NCBI GenBank assembly: GCA_047967505.1
Contig: CM106539.1
Origin: Dipteris shenzhenensis
Taxonomy: Eukaryota; Polypodiophyta; Polypodiopsida; Gleicheniales
Reading direction: 5' to 3' (one strand)
Length of the DNA stretch: 64,000 nt
This document shows positions 1 through 11,555 of this stretch, piece by piece. Each line of letters begins with the position of its first letter. The stretch's first letter is position 1. The position numbers and the translations under genes were made by a program. The notes below the pieces were generated by a model. It did not search any database and was not told the DNA's origin. It was given only the letters and a program-made list of their open reading frames with translations.

Positions 1-175
1 ACTAGAGGTTGATTGTACGTGTGCAATGTATAAATCTATACATGCTGCAATGTATAAATCTTTAAATATTCAATAACTTGTTATTTTTATACAAGTACAT
101 CAATTTCTTAGTTCACTAGAGGTTGATTGTACATGGTGCAATGTATAAGTATATACATGCTACAATTGTACTCAC
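1..175. repeat. Direct repeat, two copies about 115 bp apart
   Basis: The stretch starting at position 2 (CTAGAGGTTGATTGTAC) recurs at about 116 and is followed in both copies by a GTGCAATGTATAA-like segment and an ATACATGCTNCAAT segment. No coding potential was recognised here. The rest of 175-730 shows nothing I can name. Confidence 0.6.
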
Positions 176-729
176 TACTAGAATTGGTAGCCATTCTTGC
201 GATAAATTTTGGGGTAAGAGGTTAAAACTTCTCACAATTACACCCACCCCTTATATTATACATAGCATGTTCCATCCACATTTTAAAAATTGGAGGAGTC
301 TAAGAAGTATGCATGCACGAGGTCATACTTTTCCATTACCTTCTTTACTCCTTGTTGTATATTTGGCAACAGTGAAGATCTTGTAGCAATCGTATGCTAT
401 TTAGAGATTTATGGACCAGCATCCTCATACACTTTCTCAAACAAAAATGAAATAGTTCTCATGTAGTTGTACTGAAGGTGCACCTTATCTCTCATCCCAT
501 TCCAAGTAAAGCCTATTCATAGTTCCACGGTATAGTGTAAGATGTTCCAAAAGTAGATACCTTTGTTGAGGAACATCATATGTGTTTCTCTAACAGTCAA
601 AGTGTGGCAAAAAGGCAATAGGGTCTGACTCTATCTTTAATACTAAACTAAAAAGATTGGGAAAAGGTGTAATATTCATTCTTTTCAACTAATACAAGTG
701 TACAATGAGTCACTTGAGTGTGTGCTCCT

Positions 730-731
<2 letters not shown>

Positions 732-787
<56 letters not shown>
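732..787. repeat. (CT)n microsatellite
   Basis: An almost pure run of CT dinucleotides about 56 bp long, followed by a T-rich tail and another short CT run to about 803. Positions 804-2100 show no recognisable gene. The open frames there have no familiar motif. Confidence 0.95.
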
Positions 788-790
<3 letters not shown>

Positions 791-2140
791 CTTTCTCTCT
801 CTCTGGGAAGATGAGTGGATATGATTTCATATACTACAGGTGATAATATTATCTCTTATGATTTGGGCAAAGAGGTCCACACCACATGATATTTTCTAGT
901 CCAATTTGCAACGAGACCCCTACCCACAGATACATCATTTGACATTATCACCTACCTAGACAATGTCACACAATTTGGTTGGATAAATGTAGGTGAATAG
1001 ATTTTGCCCTTTAGTTAGCTGTATAGTGAGCAACCAAGGTAAATTAGAGGTGGCGGTACACACAAGTATCTAGATGGTTTGTATTGTAGGGTATGTCTCC
1101 TGGCAACCTACCACCATACCAAACTCACTAACGCTTGACATAGCAGGAGATCCATAAGATCATTTGTGATGACCTACGGGGTAGGTTAACATCCATAGGA
1201 TATAGACATCCCCCTATCACCCACATGCAATTAGATTGTTTTATACAAAGAGCATTTCCTTCCTCTTGATGATGCTAGTTATCCAAGCACTAAGATACTT
1301 ACAGATCCACCACTCTCATGTAGTATGGATCGCCATTGGACAACTTAGGACATCATGCCATAGACTCCAAATCAAGGTAGGGTGCAACATTGTAGCCACA
1401 CAATATATAGAGATATGAGGTTCTACACACCATGCAACACACAAGAGTTGGAGACAAGGAGCATACCTTGATGCAATGTGTGATCCTATGAGATACAAGG
1501 GTAGTACCATTGCCTTTTCACCAATGGTTTTGTTGACATGAGTTGAGTAATTGAATACCCAAATGAATGGTGTGCTGCACTCTTTGTACACAAGATCACT
1601 CAACACAGGTCCAAGCTCATGGGACATACTATGCCACATGGCCCTAGACAACAAAAGATTACAGATTTCTTCTTCATGAGAGAAGAAGTGACTGGAAGAT
1701 GCTGTAACCTTGACCCCAAACTTCAAATTCATCAAGCTAGCAGGAGGTTGGATATGGGCCCTACGAGCACTTGAACCATTTGCGGTACTATCATTGTAGC
1801 CTCTCAACATTAGGTAGCATCACATCATCCTATAGATAGATCTTTGATATGTTGTAGAGACATTAGGACTCTAGATGCAAGCCCACAAAGATCTCAGATC
1901 ATGCACCTCAAATACAGGGGACAAGCCATGACATGACATGATAGGATTTAATCTTGACTTATGGAGGTCTCCCTTTGAGTCCCTATTATTCACTGCGCTG
2001 ATTCTTGCATCATTTCATTAGTAGTAGTATTCTTTTCTTTGGAGGTGTGGTGGTGGAGACCTCTAGTTCCCCCCCATGGTGGTGTACTTCTCATGATGTA
2101 TTTTGGTTCCTTGGTCTCACAAGTGCTTTTATAAACCTCC

Positions 2141-2183
2141 CTCCCTCCCTGCCTCCCTCCCTCCCCCCCCCTCCGCCCCCCCT

Positions 2184-2263
<80 letters not shown>

Positions 2264-2460
2264 CTACCCTCTGCTAACCCCCCCCGCTCAGCCCTCTGCT
2301 ACCCCTCCGCCACCCTCACTCAGCCCCCCCGCTAAGCCCCCGCTACCCTCTGCTACCCCCCGCTCAGCCCTCTGCTACCCCCCCCCGCTGCCCCCTACTC
2401 AGCCCTCCATGGGCGCAACTAATTGCACCCCCCGCCCTTTTCACTCCCCGCTACCCCTTC
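2141..2460. repeat. C-rich low-complexity tract with (CT)n and a CCGCTCAGCCCTCTGCTACC-like minisatellite
   Basis: The tract begins with CCTC repeats, passes through two (CT)n blocks (about 2187-2212 and 2223-2262), and ends in several degenerate copies of a unit reading roughly CCCTCTGCTACCCCCCGCTCAG. A T-tract near 2469 and an A-tract at about 2506-2524 flank it on the right. The open reading frames across it are only low-complexity translations. Confidence 0.85.
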
Positions 2461-2819
2461 ACTCAGCCACCCTTTTTTTTTTTTGGGTCTCTTTTCCGTG
2501 GGGGCAAAAAAAAAAAAAAAAAAACTAGCCTCTCCTCCTCCACCTCTTGGCTGCCTCTCCACTTTAGGCTTCCACACTACCTCTCCACCATCTCGCACTG
2601 AACGTGCCTCCCATTATGGGGGGGGAACTGGTGCTCCCGCTCCCGGTTGAACATTAACACTACGATCTGCACCCGCACCCCAAGAGAATGGGGGACAAAG
2701 CCAAGAAAGATGAAAATAACAACAACAAAAAAAAGCAAACGACACAACTGAATTTGGAGAATGTGAACACACGTTACAACCGAAGTGGACTCGGGGTAAA
2801 CAGCAAGGCAAAGTTAGGA

Positions 2820-3041
2820 CCCGCCTCAGCTTCTTCAGCATCTATCTCTACCTCAACCTCAACCTCAACTCCCACTACAGTGTCAGTTTCGTTTTCAGCT
2901 CCAACCTCAGCTCCCTCTATCTCTATCTCTACTTCGACTTCAGTCCCCGCTTTAGGCCCAGCTCTAGTTCCAATCTCAGCTCTATCTACATCTACGATCA
3001 GTGACATACTCATGCCCAGTGACATACTCATGCCCATGGCG
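2820..3041. repeat. Ser/Thr-coding low-complexity tract and an 18-bp tandem duplication
   Basis: Degenerate TCAACC/TCTATC hexamers run from about 2830 to 2995 and end in two copies of an 18-bp unit (CAGTGACATACTCATGCC) near 3000-3036. A + frame reads this as Ser/Thr-rich protein. It could be the low-complexity N-terminus of the LINE ORF1 downstream, but I see no domain in it. Confidence 0.55.
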
Positions 3042-3568
3042 TCGGCGGTTGTTCCCTTTCTCCTGTTATAGCTCTCAAGCTTATGACACCTACTTTCGAG
3101 GTGTCATACACTGTGCCGCATTACGCTTCACTCTCCCCTCTCCCTCTCAGTCAGCCCATCCTCCCACACCCCATTGGGACTGCCTCACCCATTCCACTGT
3201 CATCTTTGTTCCTCACTCCTCACTCAACCACCATCTAGTTTTTGGACTCAGCCCCACTCTTTCATGCCACACTCACCACAGTTTTAGCATGGACATGGGT
3301 GGACTGACACACCAGAGGCCCGTGAGACCCTACTCATGGAGATACATAATTTCTGTGTGTGAGATGGAGCTGGCTCGCTTCGCATGGGAGTAGGTCCACT
3401 TCAACCAGGAGCAGAGCCGCATCATACATGAGCAGGCTAGGGCATTCGGGAGCAGGTGGGTCTTATTCACAGGGACTCAGATAGGATATCATGCAGCTCC
3501 GACAGGAGGTCATAGCCATACACATTGTCCGAGGGAGTACCCTGGTGGTCGAGGCATAGATTGCAAGC

Positions 3569-4063
3569 ATGCAATCTGCTATTGAGGAGACTTCCAGATG
3601 GATTGACATGGCCAAATGGGAACCCGCAAGGGTCACCGTTTTGGCTACCCTCATGGAGCAACAGCAAAGAGCCAGTAAGGCTCTCAACATCAGAGTACGC
3701 AGGATCCCACGCACTAAGGCTACACCGATGGTAGATGCGACTGCGTTTGTGGCTACCCTAGGTGTGGCTAAGCACAGTATAGAGAGGGCATGGTGGGTGG
3801 GGAGAGATCCCAATCGAGAGCAACCCCTGATCATACGATTTCATGACACTCAGGCACAACTTTTAGCTCTACGACGCAGGTCAGTCCTTCGAGATCAGCC
3901 AGCAATCTCTATGGATGAGGATCTCACACCTCTACAAGTTGAGGAGAGGCGCTCTTTGCTGCAGCAGCGGGATCAGGCCCGAAAGGAGGGGAAGTGGGCA
4001 GTGGTACGAGAGGGACGACTTCTTACAGGCCCCCGTAGGACACCTGCCCCCTCCCCCACATAG
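3569..4063 (+). pseudogene. LINE ORF1 remnant, L1-ORF1p-like RNA-binding protein
   Basis: The reading frame contains EQPLIIRFHDTQAQLLALRR followed by a segment with ISMDEDLTPLQVEERRSL. This pattern is known from the RRM and C-terminal domains of L1 ORF1 proteins: PR-x-IIxRFH, then xxxDLSxxTxxxRR. Those proteins bind the element RNA as a chaperone. The upstream part with MQSAIEETSRWIDMAKWEPA probably belongs to the same protein, and a glutamine-rich stretch before it in another frame hints at a coiled coil. The true start is lost to frameshifts. The homologous inverted copy at 24.5-25.4 kb supports the frame but lacks the ERRSL part. The assignment rests on motif reading alone. Confidence 0.6.
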
Positions 4064-4269
4064 GGAAGCGGGGCCTATGAGACTCAGATATCCGAGACCC
4101 TGTCCTGCACCATTTGGAACTATAATGGTACCTTATGGTCAGAACCAAGAAACTTCTCGAAATCCTATATAGGCCACAACATAGTCTTCTATATAGAGAC
4201 ACATCAGAGTCCAGAGCACCCTCTCCCAATAGTCAGCGGATATACATGGGAGTCTGCCTACAGAGATGA

Positions 4270-4970
4270 GACGAGGGGTACAAGAGGAGTTCAAGGTTTA
4301 GGTGGAGTTGTAGTCCTTTTCAGATCCACACTTCGGGAGATCATTTCAGTAGAGCAGAGAGATACACATTCCAGATTTCTTTGGATCCGGATATGACACA
4401 TGGATAGCCAGGATCTATTTGTCGCAGTTTGCTACTTCCCCCCGGAGACCTCCCACTTTGCCAAAGATATTCGAGGTGATGATGAGACATCCCCATTTGC
4501 TGCCCTTTATCAGTCCATCGTTGACTTTTCTAGCCGCGGAGAAGTCCTTCTATTGGGGGACTTCAACACGAGGACAAGGACCCGTCAGGTACCACTTCTT
4601 GATTTTAGAGATGATTCCACTCTACTGGCAGATGTTGACCTTGAGGAGGCAGGTATGCTACGGGTTTCGGCTGACAGGCGAGGTCCACTTTCATCCTATG
4701 GGCAGGCCCTATTAGACCTGGGCAGAATAATGATCTCATTATCTATAATGGTCTTGACAGATGGCCCGCTTCAGGTGGTTTCACATGCTTTCCACATGGG
4801 GGGGCCTCCAGTGTTGTTGATTACATCATGGGATCCCCTGTCTTCACATCTCGCATTACTGACTTCACTGTAGCACCTCTCCCCCCAGGGGCTGATCACA
4901 CATACCTTTTCTTTCGCATCTCCACCTCCCTTCGCACAGCACCTTCCACCCCACTCAGGGCTTACTCCAC
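4270..4970 (+). pseudogene. LINE ORF2 endonuclease domain (exonuclease-endonuclease-phosphatase type), frameshifted
   Basis: The frame from 4400 carries LFVAVCYFPPETSH and VLLLGDFNTR, the GDFN motif of AP-like endonucleases. After a frameshift near 4750, the frame around 4820-4910 carries SVVDYIMGS and ADHTYLFF, equivalent to the family's IDY and SDH motifs. This domain would nick target DNA to prime reverse transcription. A stop just before 4400 and the internal shift make it non-functional. Confidence 0.75.
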
Positions 4971-5071
4971 CTACCACGATATACGCTTTGATTGGGACCA
5001 CTCACCTTCTTACTCTGGCTGTCTGTACATACTTCTCGCTTATATTAACTTCATACCCCTTTTAGAGGATC

Positions 5072-6600
5072 GTGCAGCCCTTGTCACTCGCTCCCTACAC
5101 GAGGCTGCCATTCACGCCTTTCTCCACACCACCCGCTCCACCCGCCCAACCACCCCCTAGACTCGTACCCTGTAATAGTTGGTACGATGATGAGTGTAAG
5201 GCCTTACACCATCAACTAAGATTCGAAACCAAAAACAGTCTTCCAAGCGCACCAGATATGCTACGTGAATACCGTAGACTGGTACAAAGGAAGAAACTAG
5301 ACCATCGAAACGAGGAGGAGCTACTAAACATTTTGTTTAGTAATAACTCTAAGGACTTTTGGCGGAGATTTCTAGAAGGACGGTCCCCTCCGCTACTCAC
5401 TGACACCCAGATCTCGTTTGATTATGCACGCACACTTTGACATCCCAAATCATCCAGTCCCTAGCCTCTCACACATGCCTTGTCCCACATCATGCACCCT
5501 CTTCACTAGAGGAGGGTAAAGGATTCTGTAATGAAACTTCATAATGGCCGAGCGAAGGATCATGAGGGACTATGTACTGAGTTCATTGCATATGGGATTT
5601 ACCTCCTAGCCCCGATCTTAGCAAAGGTTTTTAATGAAGCGATTTGTTTGGGATTTCCACACACTTGGACCATTAACACTATCTCACCCATCCACAAGGC
5701 AGGGGATCCCATGAGCTCGGAGAACTACAAGACCATTATGATTGGACATGTCATGTCCAAGATTTATGCATCAGTACTTGACTCCGAGGTTAGCAGACTT
5801 GCAGAGTGTCAAGGACTCAGAGTAGTAGGACAAGCCGGATTCCGGCATGATCATGGAACCATGGACCACATTCTAACGCTCAGATGTATCATCGAGGAGG
5901 CGAGATCACGAAAGCAGAGGGTTTATTGTTGCTTTGTGGATTTTCGCAAGGCATTTGACAAAGTCCTAAGAGCTCACCTCATACGGCACCTACAGGACTT
6001 GGGTTATGACCAGGAGATCATTTGGGCTATCATGGCACTTTACGAGAGAGTTTCTGGCAGAGTTTGGGTAGGATCCGGGTGGACAGACGAGATCATGAGT
6101 ACCGTCGGGGTCAAACAAGGGTGTCCTTTGTCGCCTACCTTGTTTTTTTCTACATTGACGAGCTTGAGACAGTGATGCAGACACAGGGGGGTGTAGGTTG
6201 CTCTCTTGCAGGCACGTTGATCCAGATTTTGCTCTATGCAAATGACATGGCTCTCTTGTCTTCCTCAGCAGAGGGGCTTCAGAGACACCTAGACACACTA
6301 CAGTCCTTTTGTAAGTCTCATGATTTGAAGGTCAACCTGGGTAAAACCAAGGTCATGATCTTCAATACATCTTGAGCCATCATGCGTCAGGAGCAGTTCA
6401 CATTTGCGGGGTCATCTATTGAGATAGTTTCATCATACACTTATCCTGGGGTTATCTTCTCTATACCGAGCTTCACTATGAGACCCACGATGCAGGCATG
6501 CTTGAGTAGAGGGTATGCCTCATTGGCCAGGCTAGAGAGGCAGTGCTTCCGCTCACACTTTCAGGATCAAGGGGTTGCTTTTTGACTCCTTGGCTCACCC
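5072..6600 (+). pseudogene. LINE ORF2 reverse transcriptase domain, frameshifted, YADD changed to YAND
   Basis: The linker before RT is read at 5072-5440. The RT core follows from 5531, with TINTISPIHKAGDP, QAGFRHDHGTMDHI, motif A (FVDFRKAFDKV), motif B (GVKQGCPLSPTLF) and, after a shift in the T-tract near 6145, motif C as LLYANDMALLS. The catalytic motif is normally YADD, so here the first catalytic aspartate is replaced by asparagine. The thumb region (LKVNLGKTKVMIF) is also readable. The product copies element RNA into DNA at the target site. This copy cannot be active. Confidence 0.85.
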
Positions 6601-6849
6601 AGCGAGGATGTACAGCAGTCCTTGTTGGGGGCCAGACTTGTCAGCTACAGAGTGGGCCCATGTGGAGTGCTACAAGTTCTCGTGCTATCACAGATGATTC
6701 GTGGTAAGTTCAAGCTAAGTTTGGGTCACCCCCTTTACAGCTAGATGCTGCATTTCAGGTCATCACATATCTGTACCGAGTTAGGGAATATGGGGATTAT
6801 ACCTCAGGGCATAGCAGGCTACCATGGATAGCTTTATCCTCTTCTATGG

Positions 6850-7400
6850 CACTTGCAGCAGGAGGAGATGAGAGGTGCCGGTATGCACATACAGAGAGAT
6901 GGTTTGAGCGACTGGGGCTCCACATGGATAGACTACCTCCCTTCTAGTATAGCATGGATGCTCTGTTCTCTCCCCTCTTATCACACGAGGTCAACCAGGT
7001 TATCCGTGAGGATCTACTACAGCTACACACTTTTCGGACCTGGTTGGAACCGAGTGAACTCCCAGTGAAGCTTAGCTTCTACAGAGATCACTTCTTACAT
7101 ATCATAGCGGAGGGTTTCATTGACCCACCAAGATATACACATATTCACCTACCCCACTCGATGAGGATCTCTCTTGGTCAGTTCCGGGTCTCTTCACACA
7201 GACTTCGCATCGAGAGCGGCAGAGCAGAGTGACTACCCAGGGAGCGGTGCATATGCACACTATGTGACATACAAGAGGTTGAGACAGAGGAGCATTTCAT
7301 CTTTAGGTGTCCTGTGTACTATGAGATCCGAGGACGTTTCCACTGCCTCTTTAGAGATAGTTATGGGATTTTAGCCCATTTCCTCTCCTACCCACAGTTG
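6850..7400 (+). pseudogene. LINE ORF2 C-terminal region with a Cys/His motif
   Basis: Read across frames, positions about 7230-7350 give CTLCD followed by EHFIFRCPVYYEIRG. This CxxC...HFxFxCP pattern is like the zinc-binding C-terminus of LINE ORF2 proteins. The same region in the copy at about 26440-26560 reads CTLCDMQEVE with similar downstream residues. The segment 6950-7170 (VNQVIREDLLQLHTF in frame) is also shared with that copy. Confidence 0.65.
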
Positions 7401-7529
7401 CTTTGTCTTCTATCAAGGATGAGTACAAATCAACATGCTTTGCTTCTTGTTAGGCAATATGGTTGAGGAGGATTTTAGGGGACATGGGTGCAGTGCAAAA
7501 CAAGCCAACATAGTTATCATGTGACAATC

Positions 7530-8185
7530 AGAGTTGCATGGTGATTGCAAAGAACCCTGTGTTCCATGCTCACACAAAAAACATTGAGATTCAATATCAC
7601 TTTGTATGTGAGCTCATCATGGATGGAGAGGTCGACTTGGTGTACTGTTCGACTACAGAGAATGCTACGGACATCTTCAGAAAATATCCAAGAGCAATGT
7701 GCAAAGCACATCAGAGAAAGTGTAACAGACAAAAAGATGCAAGTACCTTCTAATCAAACAATGCAAGGCAAAACAACATTAAGATTTGGCAGCATCCTTG
7801 CCTTATGAAGCCATATTTATGGACCATCCACTGAATTGCTACATCTTCCACCTTAGTGGTACACTCATGTGTGATGATCCACCTTAGTGGTACACTCATA
7901 TGTGATCATCCAACCATGATGATGGCATCCAAATTAGCAGAGACAATCATCACTATCTAAAGGTGAGAATCAACTTTGAGATACAATTGACACAAGCAAT
8001 CTATAGGTGAAGAATGAAAATCAAATAGATCTTTGATCTAGGAGGACAAAAAACACCACAAAAGGTTGAAATACCACATGCAAAGTGGCTCAATGTAAAC
8101 AAGTAAAAGCAACATTGATAATAGCTCAACTGCAAAGTTGAAGGTTGTAACTCACTACCATAAAATTCAATCAAGGGGAGATTTA
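7530..8185 (+). mobile_element. 3' remnant of a Ty1/Copia element (RNase H end and polypurine tract)
   Basis: Positions 7541-7690 translate to IAKNPVFHAHTKNIEIQYHF...EVDLVYCSTTENATDIF, the conserved C-terminal end of Copia RNase H (usually AKNPVFHxRTKHIExxYHFVRE...ADIFTK). About 490 bp further, CAAGGGGAGA at about 8174-8184 looks like a polypurine tract just before an LTR start. The rest of the element is missing, and the LINE lies directly upstream. Confidence 0.75.
7849..7912. repeat. Tandem duplication of a 31-32 bp unit
   Basis: TCCACCTTAGTGGTACACTC followed by an ATGTGTGAT-like tail occurs twice in a row within the 3' region of the Copia remnant. Confidence 0.85.
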
Positions 8186-8718
8186 TGTACAGACCTCATT
8201 TCATGATCACGATGCTAATCTTGAAGGAAGGAGTTGAGAGATCTCAACTTTGTGCAATAAAAATTGCAATGATACTCAAATGGTGGTACAAAGGCAAATA
8301 GGGTCAACCCCATCCCTAACCCTAAACCTAATAAAGGTGTATATATTTTTTGTTTTCAACTAACATTATTGTACAGTTAGTCACTTGTCCAAGCTATGAC
8401 TTATCTCCTTTCTCTACACTCCTCCTATTTTGTCAACCTTGGCAATGGGCATCAAAGGCTCTTGGTGCAAACATGCTTGGTCACCAAAAACAATTGCATG
8501 CTCCACTCCTTTCCAAAATGTTGTGATTGTAATCAATGCCTTCAAAGTCATTGCTCTCTTTTATTTTGTCCTCCAATGAAAGGGCCCTTTCCCAAGCAAG
8601 ATAACCTTGAGAGTTCAATTATGTATGATAGCATTTAGGTTGTTTATTACTAATTCCACAGTATAGTAGTTGGAGTAGAGGGTTCATTGTCCTATGTGTA
8701 AGCCCCCAAATGAGGAGA
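8186..8718 (+). other. Possible LTR remnant of the Copia fragment; no gene
   Basis: The region follows the polypurine tract at about 8174-8184 and may be the start of a decayed 3' LTR. A stretch at about 8283-8390 (GGCAAATAGGGTCAA... TTTTCAACTAA) loosely resembles 597-715, which could be the partner 5' LTR with the LINE inserted between them. The match is weak, so this is only a suggestion. Confidence 0.3.
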
Positions 8719-9535
8719 TGTGTAGTCTCAACGGTGACTCACGTATCGTGGGGATCTTAAAGGAATGATGATGGAGCCTCCACTCCAAGCTACTCCTTGT
8801 AAGAGCAATGCAAAGCATGAGCCGTCTCCATGTGTCACTTAAGCAGCTCCCGGATTGTTGCAATGGTTTCCACGAGAGAAAGAGGGAAGGGGGAGAAGGG
8901 AGAGGAGAGGGAGAAGGGAGGGATAAGGAGAAGGGAAGAAGAGAGTGAAGGGGGTGGAGTGGCAAACACAAAGGCACTACAAGGGAAATAAGAGAACACC
9001 CAAAGACACTCTTGGAAGAGAAGAGGGAGCTCGTATTCCAAACTTGTGCATACAACAATGAAGACCAAAGTCAACCATTTGGCCTTTTATACAAGTCACC
9101 TTTTGAAGAAATGGCCAACCCTTTTCCTTTTTGCACTCTCCCTTTCTTTACATTCAAAGGCTCTTGGGCCCGTAGGGTGCCAAGGCATCTTTACTATCCT
9201 TTCCATCTCTCCTCTATTGTTCCACTCTTGTGTGTTGAAAATAGCATTTGTGTTAACCATATAAGAGTGCCAAATAGCGCTTGTGTTAGCCTCACGCCTC
9301 CGAGTCCTAAGCCATCTGAGGCAAAAACCTAGGCGAGGCTGACGATCTTGAGCTATTTGCAGCTCAAAACCCATGAGGCCTAGAACCGCTTGGGTCATTT
9401 GTGACTCAAACCTTGTGAAGCTTGGACTGTACTCCCTCCATGGCTTGCAACTATTGAAGTAAATCATGAATCTTAATCACCTCTAATCACTCATTACCCT
9501 ACATTCTGCAAGACTGTACTCTATGGATGTTAACA
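8719..9535 (-). repeat. 3' LTR of the non-autonomous LTR element
   Basis: 817 bp, starting TGTGTAGTCTCAACGG and ending GGATGTTAACA on the + strand, matching the right LTR along its length with small indels. It contains a purine-only block at about 8872-8960 made of GGGAGAAGGGA-like units. Confidence 0.8.
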
Positions 9536-9552
9536 TGCCCCCCTTCCTGTTG
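9536..9552 (-). promoter_or_regulatory. Polypurine tract of the non-autonomous LTR element
   Basis: On the minus strand this reads AACAGGAAGGGGGGCA directly before the LTR terminus TGTTAAC. It is the expected second-strand primer position. Confidence 0.6.
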
Positions 9553-10639
9553 CTGAGCCACCCTCAGATCAGTTGCACTAGAGGAGGTGGGTAGAGAGGA
9601 CCATTTGGAGGACTGTGTAGTGGTCCAATTGGCGGGGAGTGAGCCGAGTTAGGTACAAGTAGAACTTTTAAAAATGGGTGGCATGCATCTTCTTGTATGT
9701 GTGGATGTGATGGCCATGGAGATCGCAAACTCAAAGGTAGAGGCGGAGGTCTTGAAACTGAGTTGGGACGATGTCAAGGTTGAAGACAATCTGCCTGTTG
9801 AGATTGTGGAGCTTGTTGTCAATCGGTCGATTGTGGGTGGGGAGATTGCGGACGAGTAAGAGAATAAGGTGGTTGAAGTGGACCACTCAATGATGGCGAG
9901 CTGGGGGATGGAGCCCAATGTGTCGTTGAAGGAGTGGAGGTGGAAGCCAAATCCCTCCTCCGTCATCTTATTCGAAAAATTGTACTTTGGAAAATTATAC
10001 AAAATGTTGGGGTCCTTTTGCTAGAGCTCACGGAACTTGGCCCAAGTCCATCGACATTCCATGGGCATGTACAAGGGGTGAATCCGTTGGTCAACCTCGG
10101 CACTACGGTAGTACCGCCAAAGTTGCTCCTTTTTTAAGAAGGGGATGCGCCAGTGAGGCTGGAGACCCGGTGTCGGCATCAGTGAGGGTAATCGGAGCAT
10201 CAAACGAGAGATGGTAACCTCCTCGTGTGCGCTTCAAAAGTGTGTGCCTCTAGTTGTTGAAGGACTAGGTGATGAACTACATAAGGAGGCGCACCTCTAG
10301 GATTTCATAGAGGTGGAGGCAAAAGCCTTCGAGTTGCTTCTTCCATGAGTGCACTGTCAGGCAGTTCTTGGAACGATTGCAGGTCGGATCACCATTGTAC
10401 ATCTTCTGACGGGGAGGAGGGAGGTGCTGGAGGAACCTCATCATCTTCCATTGGCATTGGTTCCTCATCCGTTGTCCTTGTGGGCACCGTGGCAGCGGAC
10501 GTATGTACAAAATGGGCTGACTTGAGTAGCATATTGAGGGCTTCATTCAAGAGGTCGACCAAGGCAGTAGATGAGATGGACTTGGAGGTCCTGTGCTAAG
10601 TCTACGGGTGGAGGGATGATAAGGTCGACGGGATAATGG

Positions 10640-10880
10640 TATGGCAACGGGTGCGGGCACAAGGTTGGCAATATGATAACGGTCGTGGGGATGAGCTTTA
10701 GGCACCGGTCTATGGGATATTTGAATTGGCGGGATACTATATGACAAAAGGCAACGATCGTGGGCATGAGCTTTAGGCATTGACGATTAGCGGGTTACGA
10801 GTATGGCGACAGGCGTGGGGTTGACTGTAAGGCAACGATTGTGGGCATGAGCTCAAGGTCACGGGTCAATGACTATCAGA
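10640..10880. repeat. Degenerate tandem repeat of about 76-83 bp inside the non-autonomous element
   Basis: The phrase GGTCGTGGGGATGAGC / GATCGTGGGCATGAGC / GATTGTGGGCATGAGC recurs about every 80 bp, each time followed by TTTAGGC or TCAAGG. Looser GTGGGGATA variants continue to about 11040. No coding function is seen in 9536-11555. Confidence 0.7.
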
Positions 10881-11533
10881 TTGGTAGGATCCCTGATTCT
10901 GACACGTATTAATTAGGGCAACGCGCTAGACGATGGTCAAAAGTTAGGTCATGGGGATAAGGACTAAGGCCATGGGTAGTGGGTTAGTGCTATGGCAGAC
11001 GACCGTGGTGGGGATAGCGCTAAGGCAATGACCCGTGGGGATAGGAATGCACAGTGTCGCCGACTGGTTTTTAATGATTCTTAACAATTTTGGAGTTTCT
11101 GTTACAGGTTTTTGTGATGGAGGGATGCTAAACTACCTAGTCTACCTACTCAATGCAAAAACAAGAAAGAAAAACAACATTTGAATGCAAAATGAGAGAT
11201 TTCTTAAAGAGGTGACTGTCAACACTCAAAACCACTTCAATTTTCAGCATGATTCATCATTCTTGGTTGTTTTTTGTGAGTTTTTGACACCATACACTCC
11301 TTAGCAATCTTAGAATCTACCTTCCTATCATTTCAAAACACTAACAAACCTCAATAACAAGCTTCCCATACTAAAAAATGCTTTCCCACAAAAAATGATA
11401 GTTTTCCTTCTCTTTTCCATCCAAACTCATACTTCCTTCTTCATTCCTCTCCTAAAACTCCACTAACAAAGCTCCAAGTGCAATGGGTAGATTATGAAAG
11501 AAAGCAAATGCAATGCAAAAGCATACCTTGAAC

Positions 11534-11555
11534 TCCCCGGCAGTGGTGCCAAAAA
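11534..11555 (-). promoter_or_regulatory. Primer binding site, tRNA-Asp type
   Basis: On the minus strand, TTTTTGGCACCACTGCCGGGGA starts immediately after the LTR end. It differs at few positions from the tRNA-Asp primer site typical of Tat/Athila elements. The identification uses established family knowledge. Confidence 0.7.

Larger units (their letters stand above)
3300..7440 (+). mobile_element. Decayed LINE (non-LTR retrotransposon), family LINE-1 of this window
   Basis: In order on the + strand there is an RNA-binding ORF1-like protein (about 3569-4063), an endonuclease (about 4270-4930), a reverse transcriptase (about 5531-6375) and a C-terminal cysteine/histidine motif (about 7230-7350). 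This is the normal layout of a LINE with ORF1 plus ORF2. Many frameshifts and stops break it, so it is a fossil. The RT resembles non-L1 types (motif QAGFRHDHGTMDHI) more than the usual plant L1, although the ORF1 is L1-like. Both ends are uncertain. A second, rearranged copy of the family lies at about 24480-26740. Confidence 0.8.

Noticed and set aside
648-830. Open frame coding for alternating Arg-Glu
   Set aside because: It is only the translation of the (CT)n microsatellite on the minus strand.
2005-2528. Ser/Leu/Pro-rich open frames
   Set aside because: They translate a CT/C-rich low-complexity tract; no domain and no codon bias.
10345-10599. Ser/Gly-rich + frame in the non-autonomous LTR element
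   Set aside because: Low complexity and short; no recognised domain and no second copy to test conservation.
10640-11040. Possible CRISPR-like array
   Set aside because: The repeats are degenerate, about 80 bp long and without regular spacers, in a plant nuclear context. It is a minisatellite inside an LTR element.
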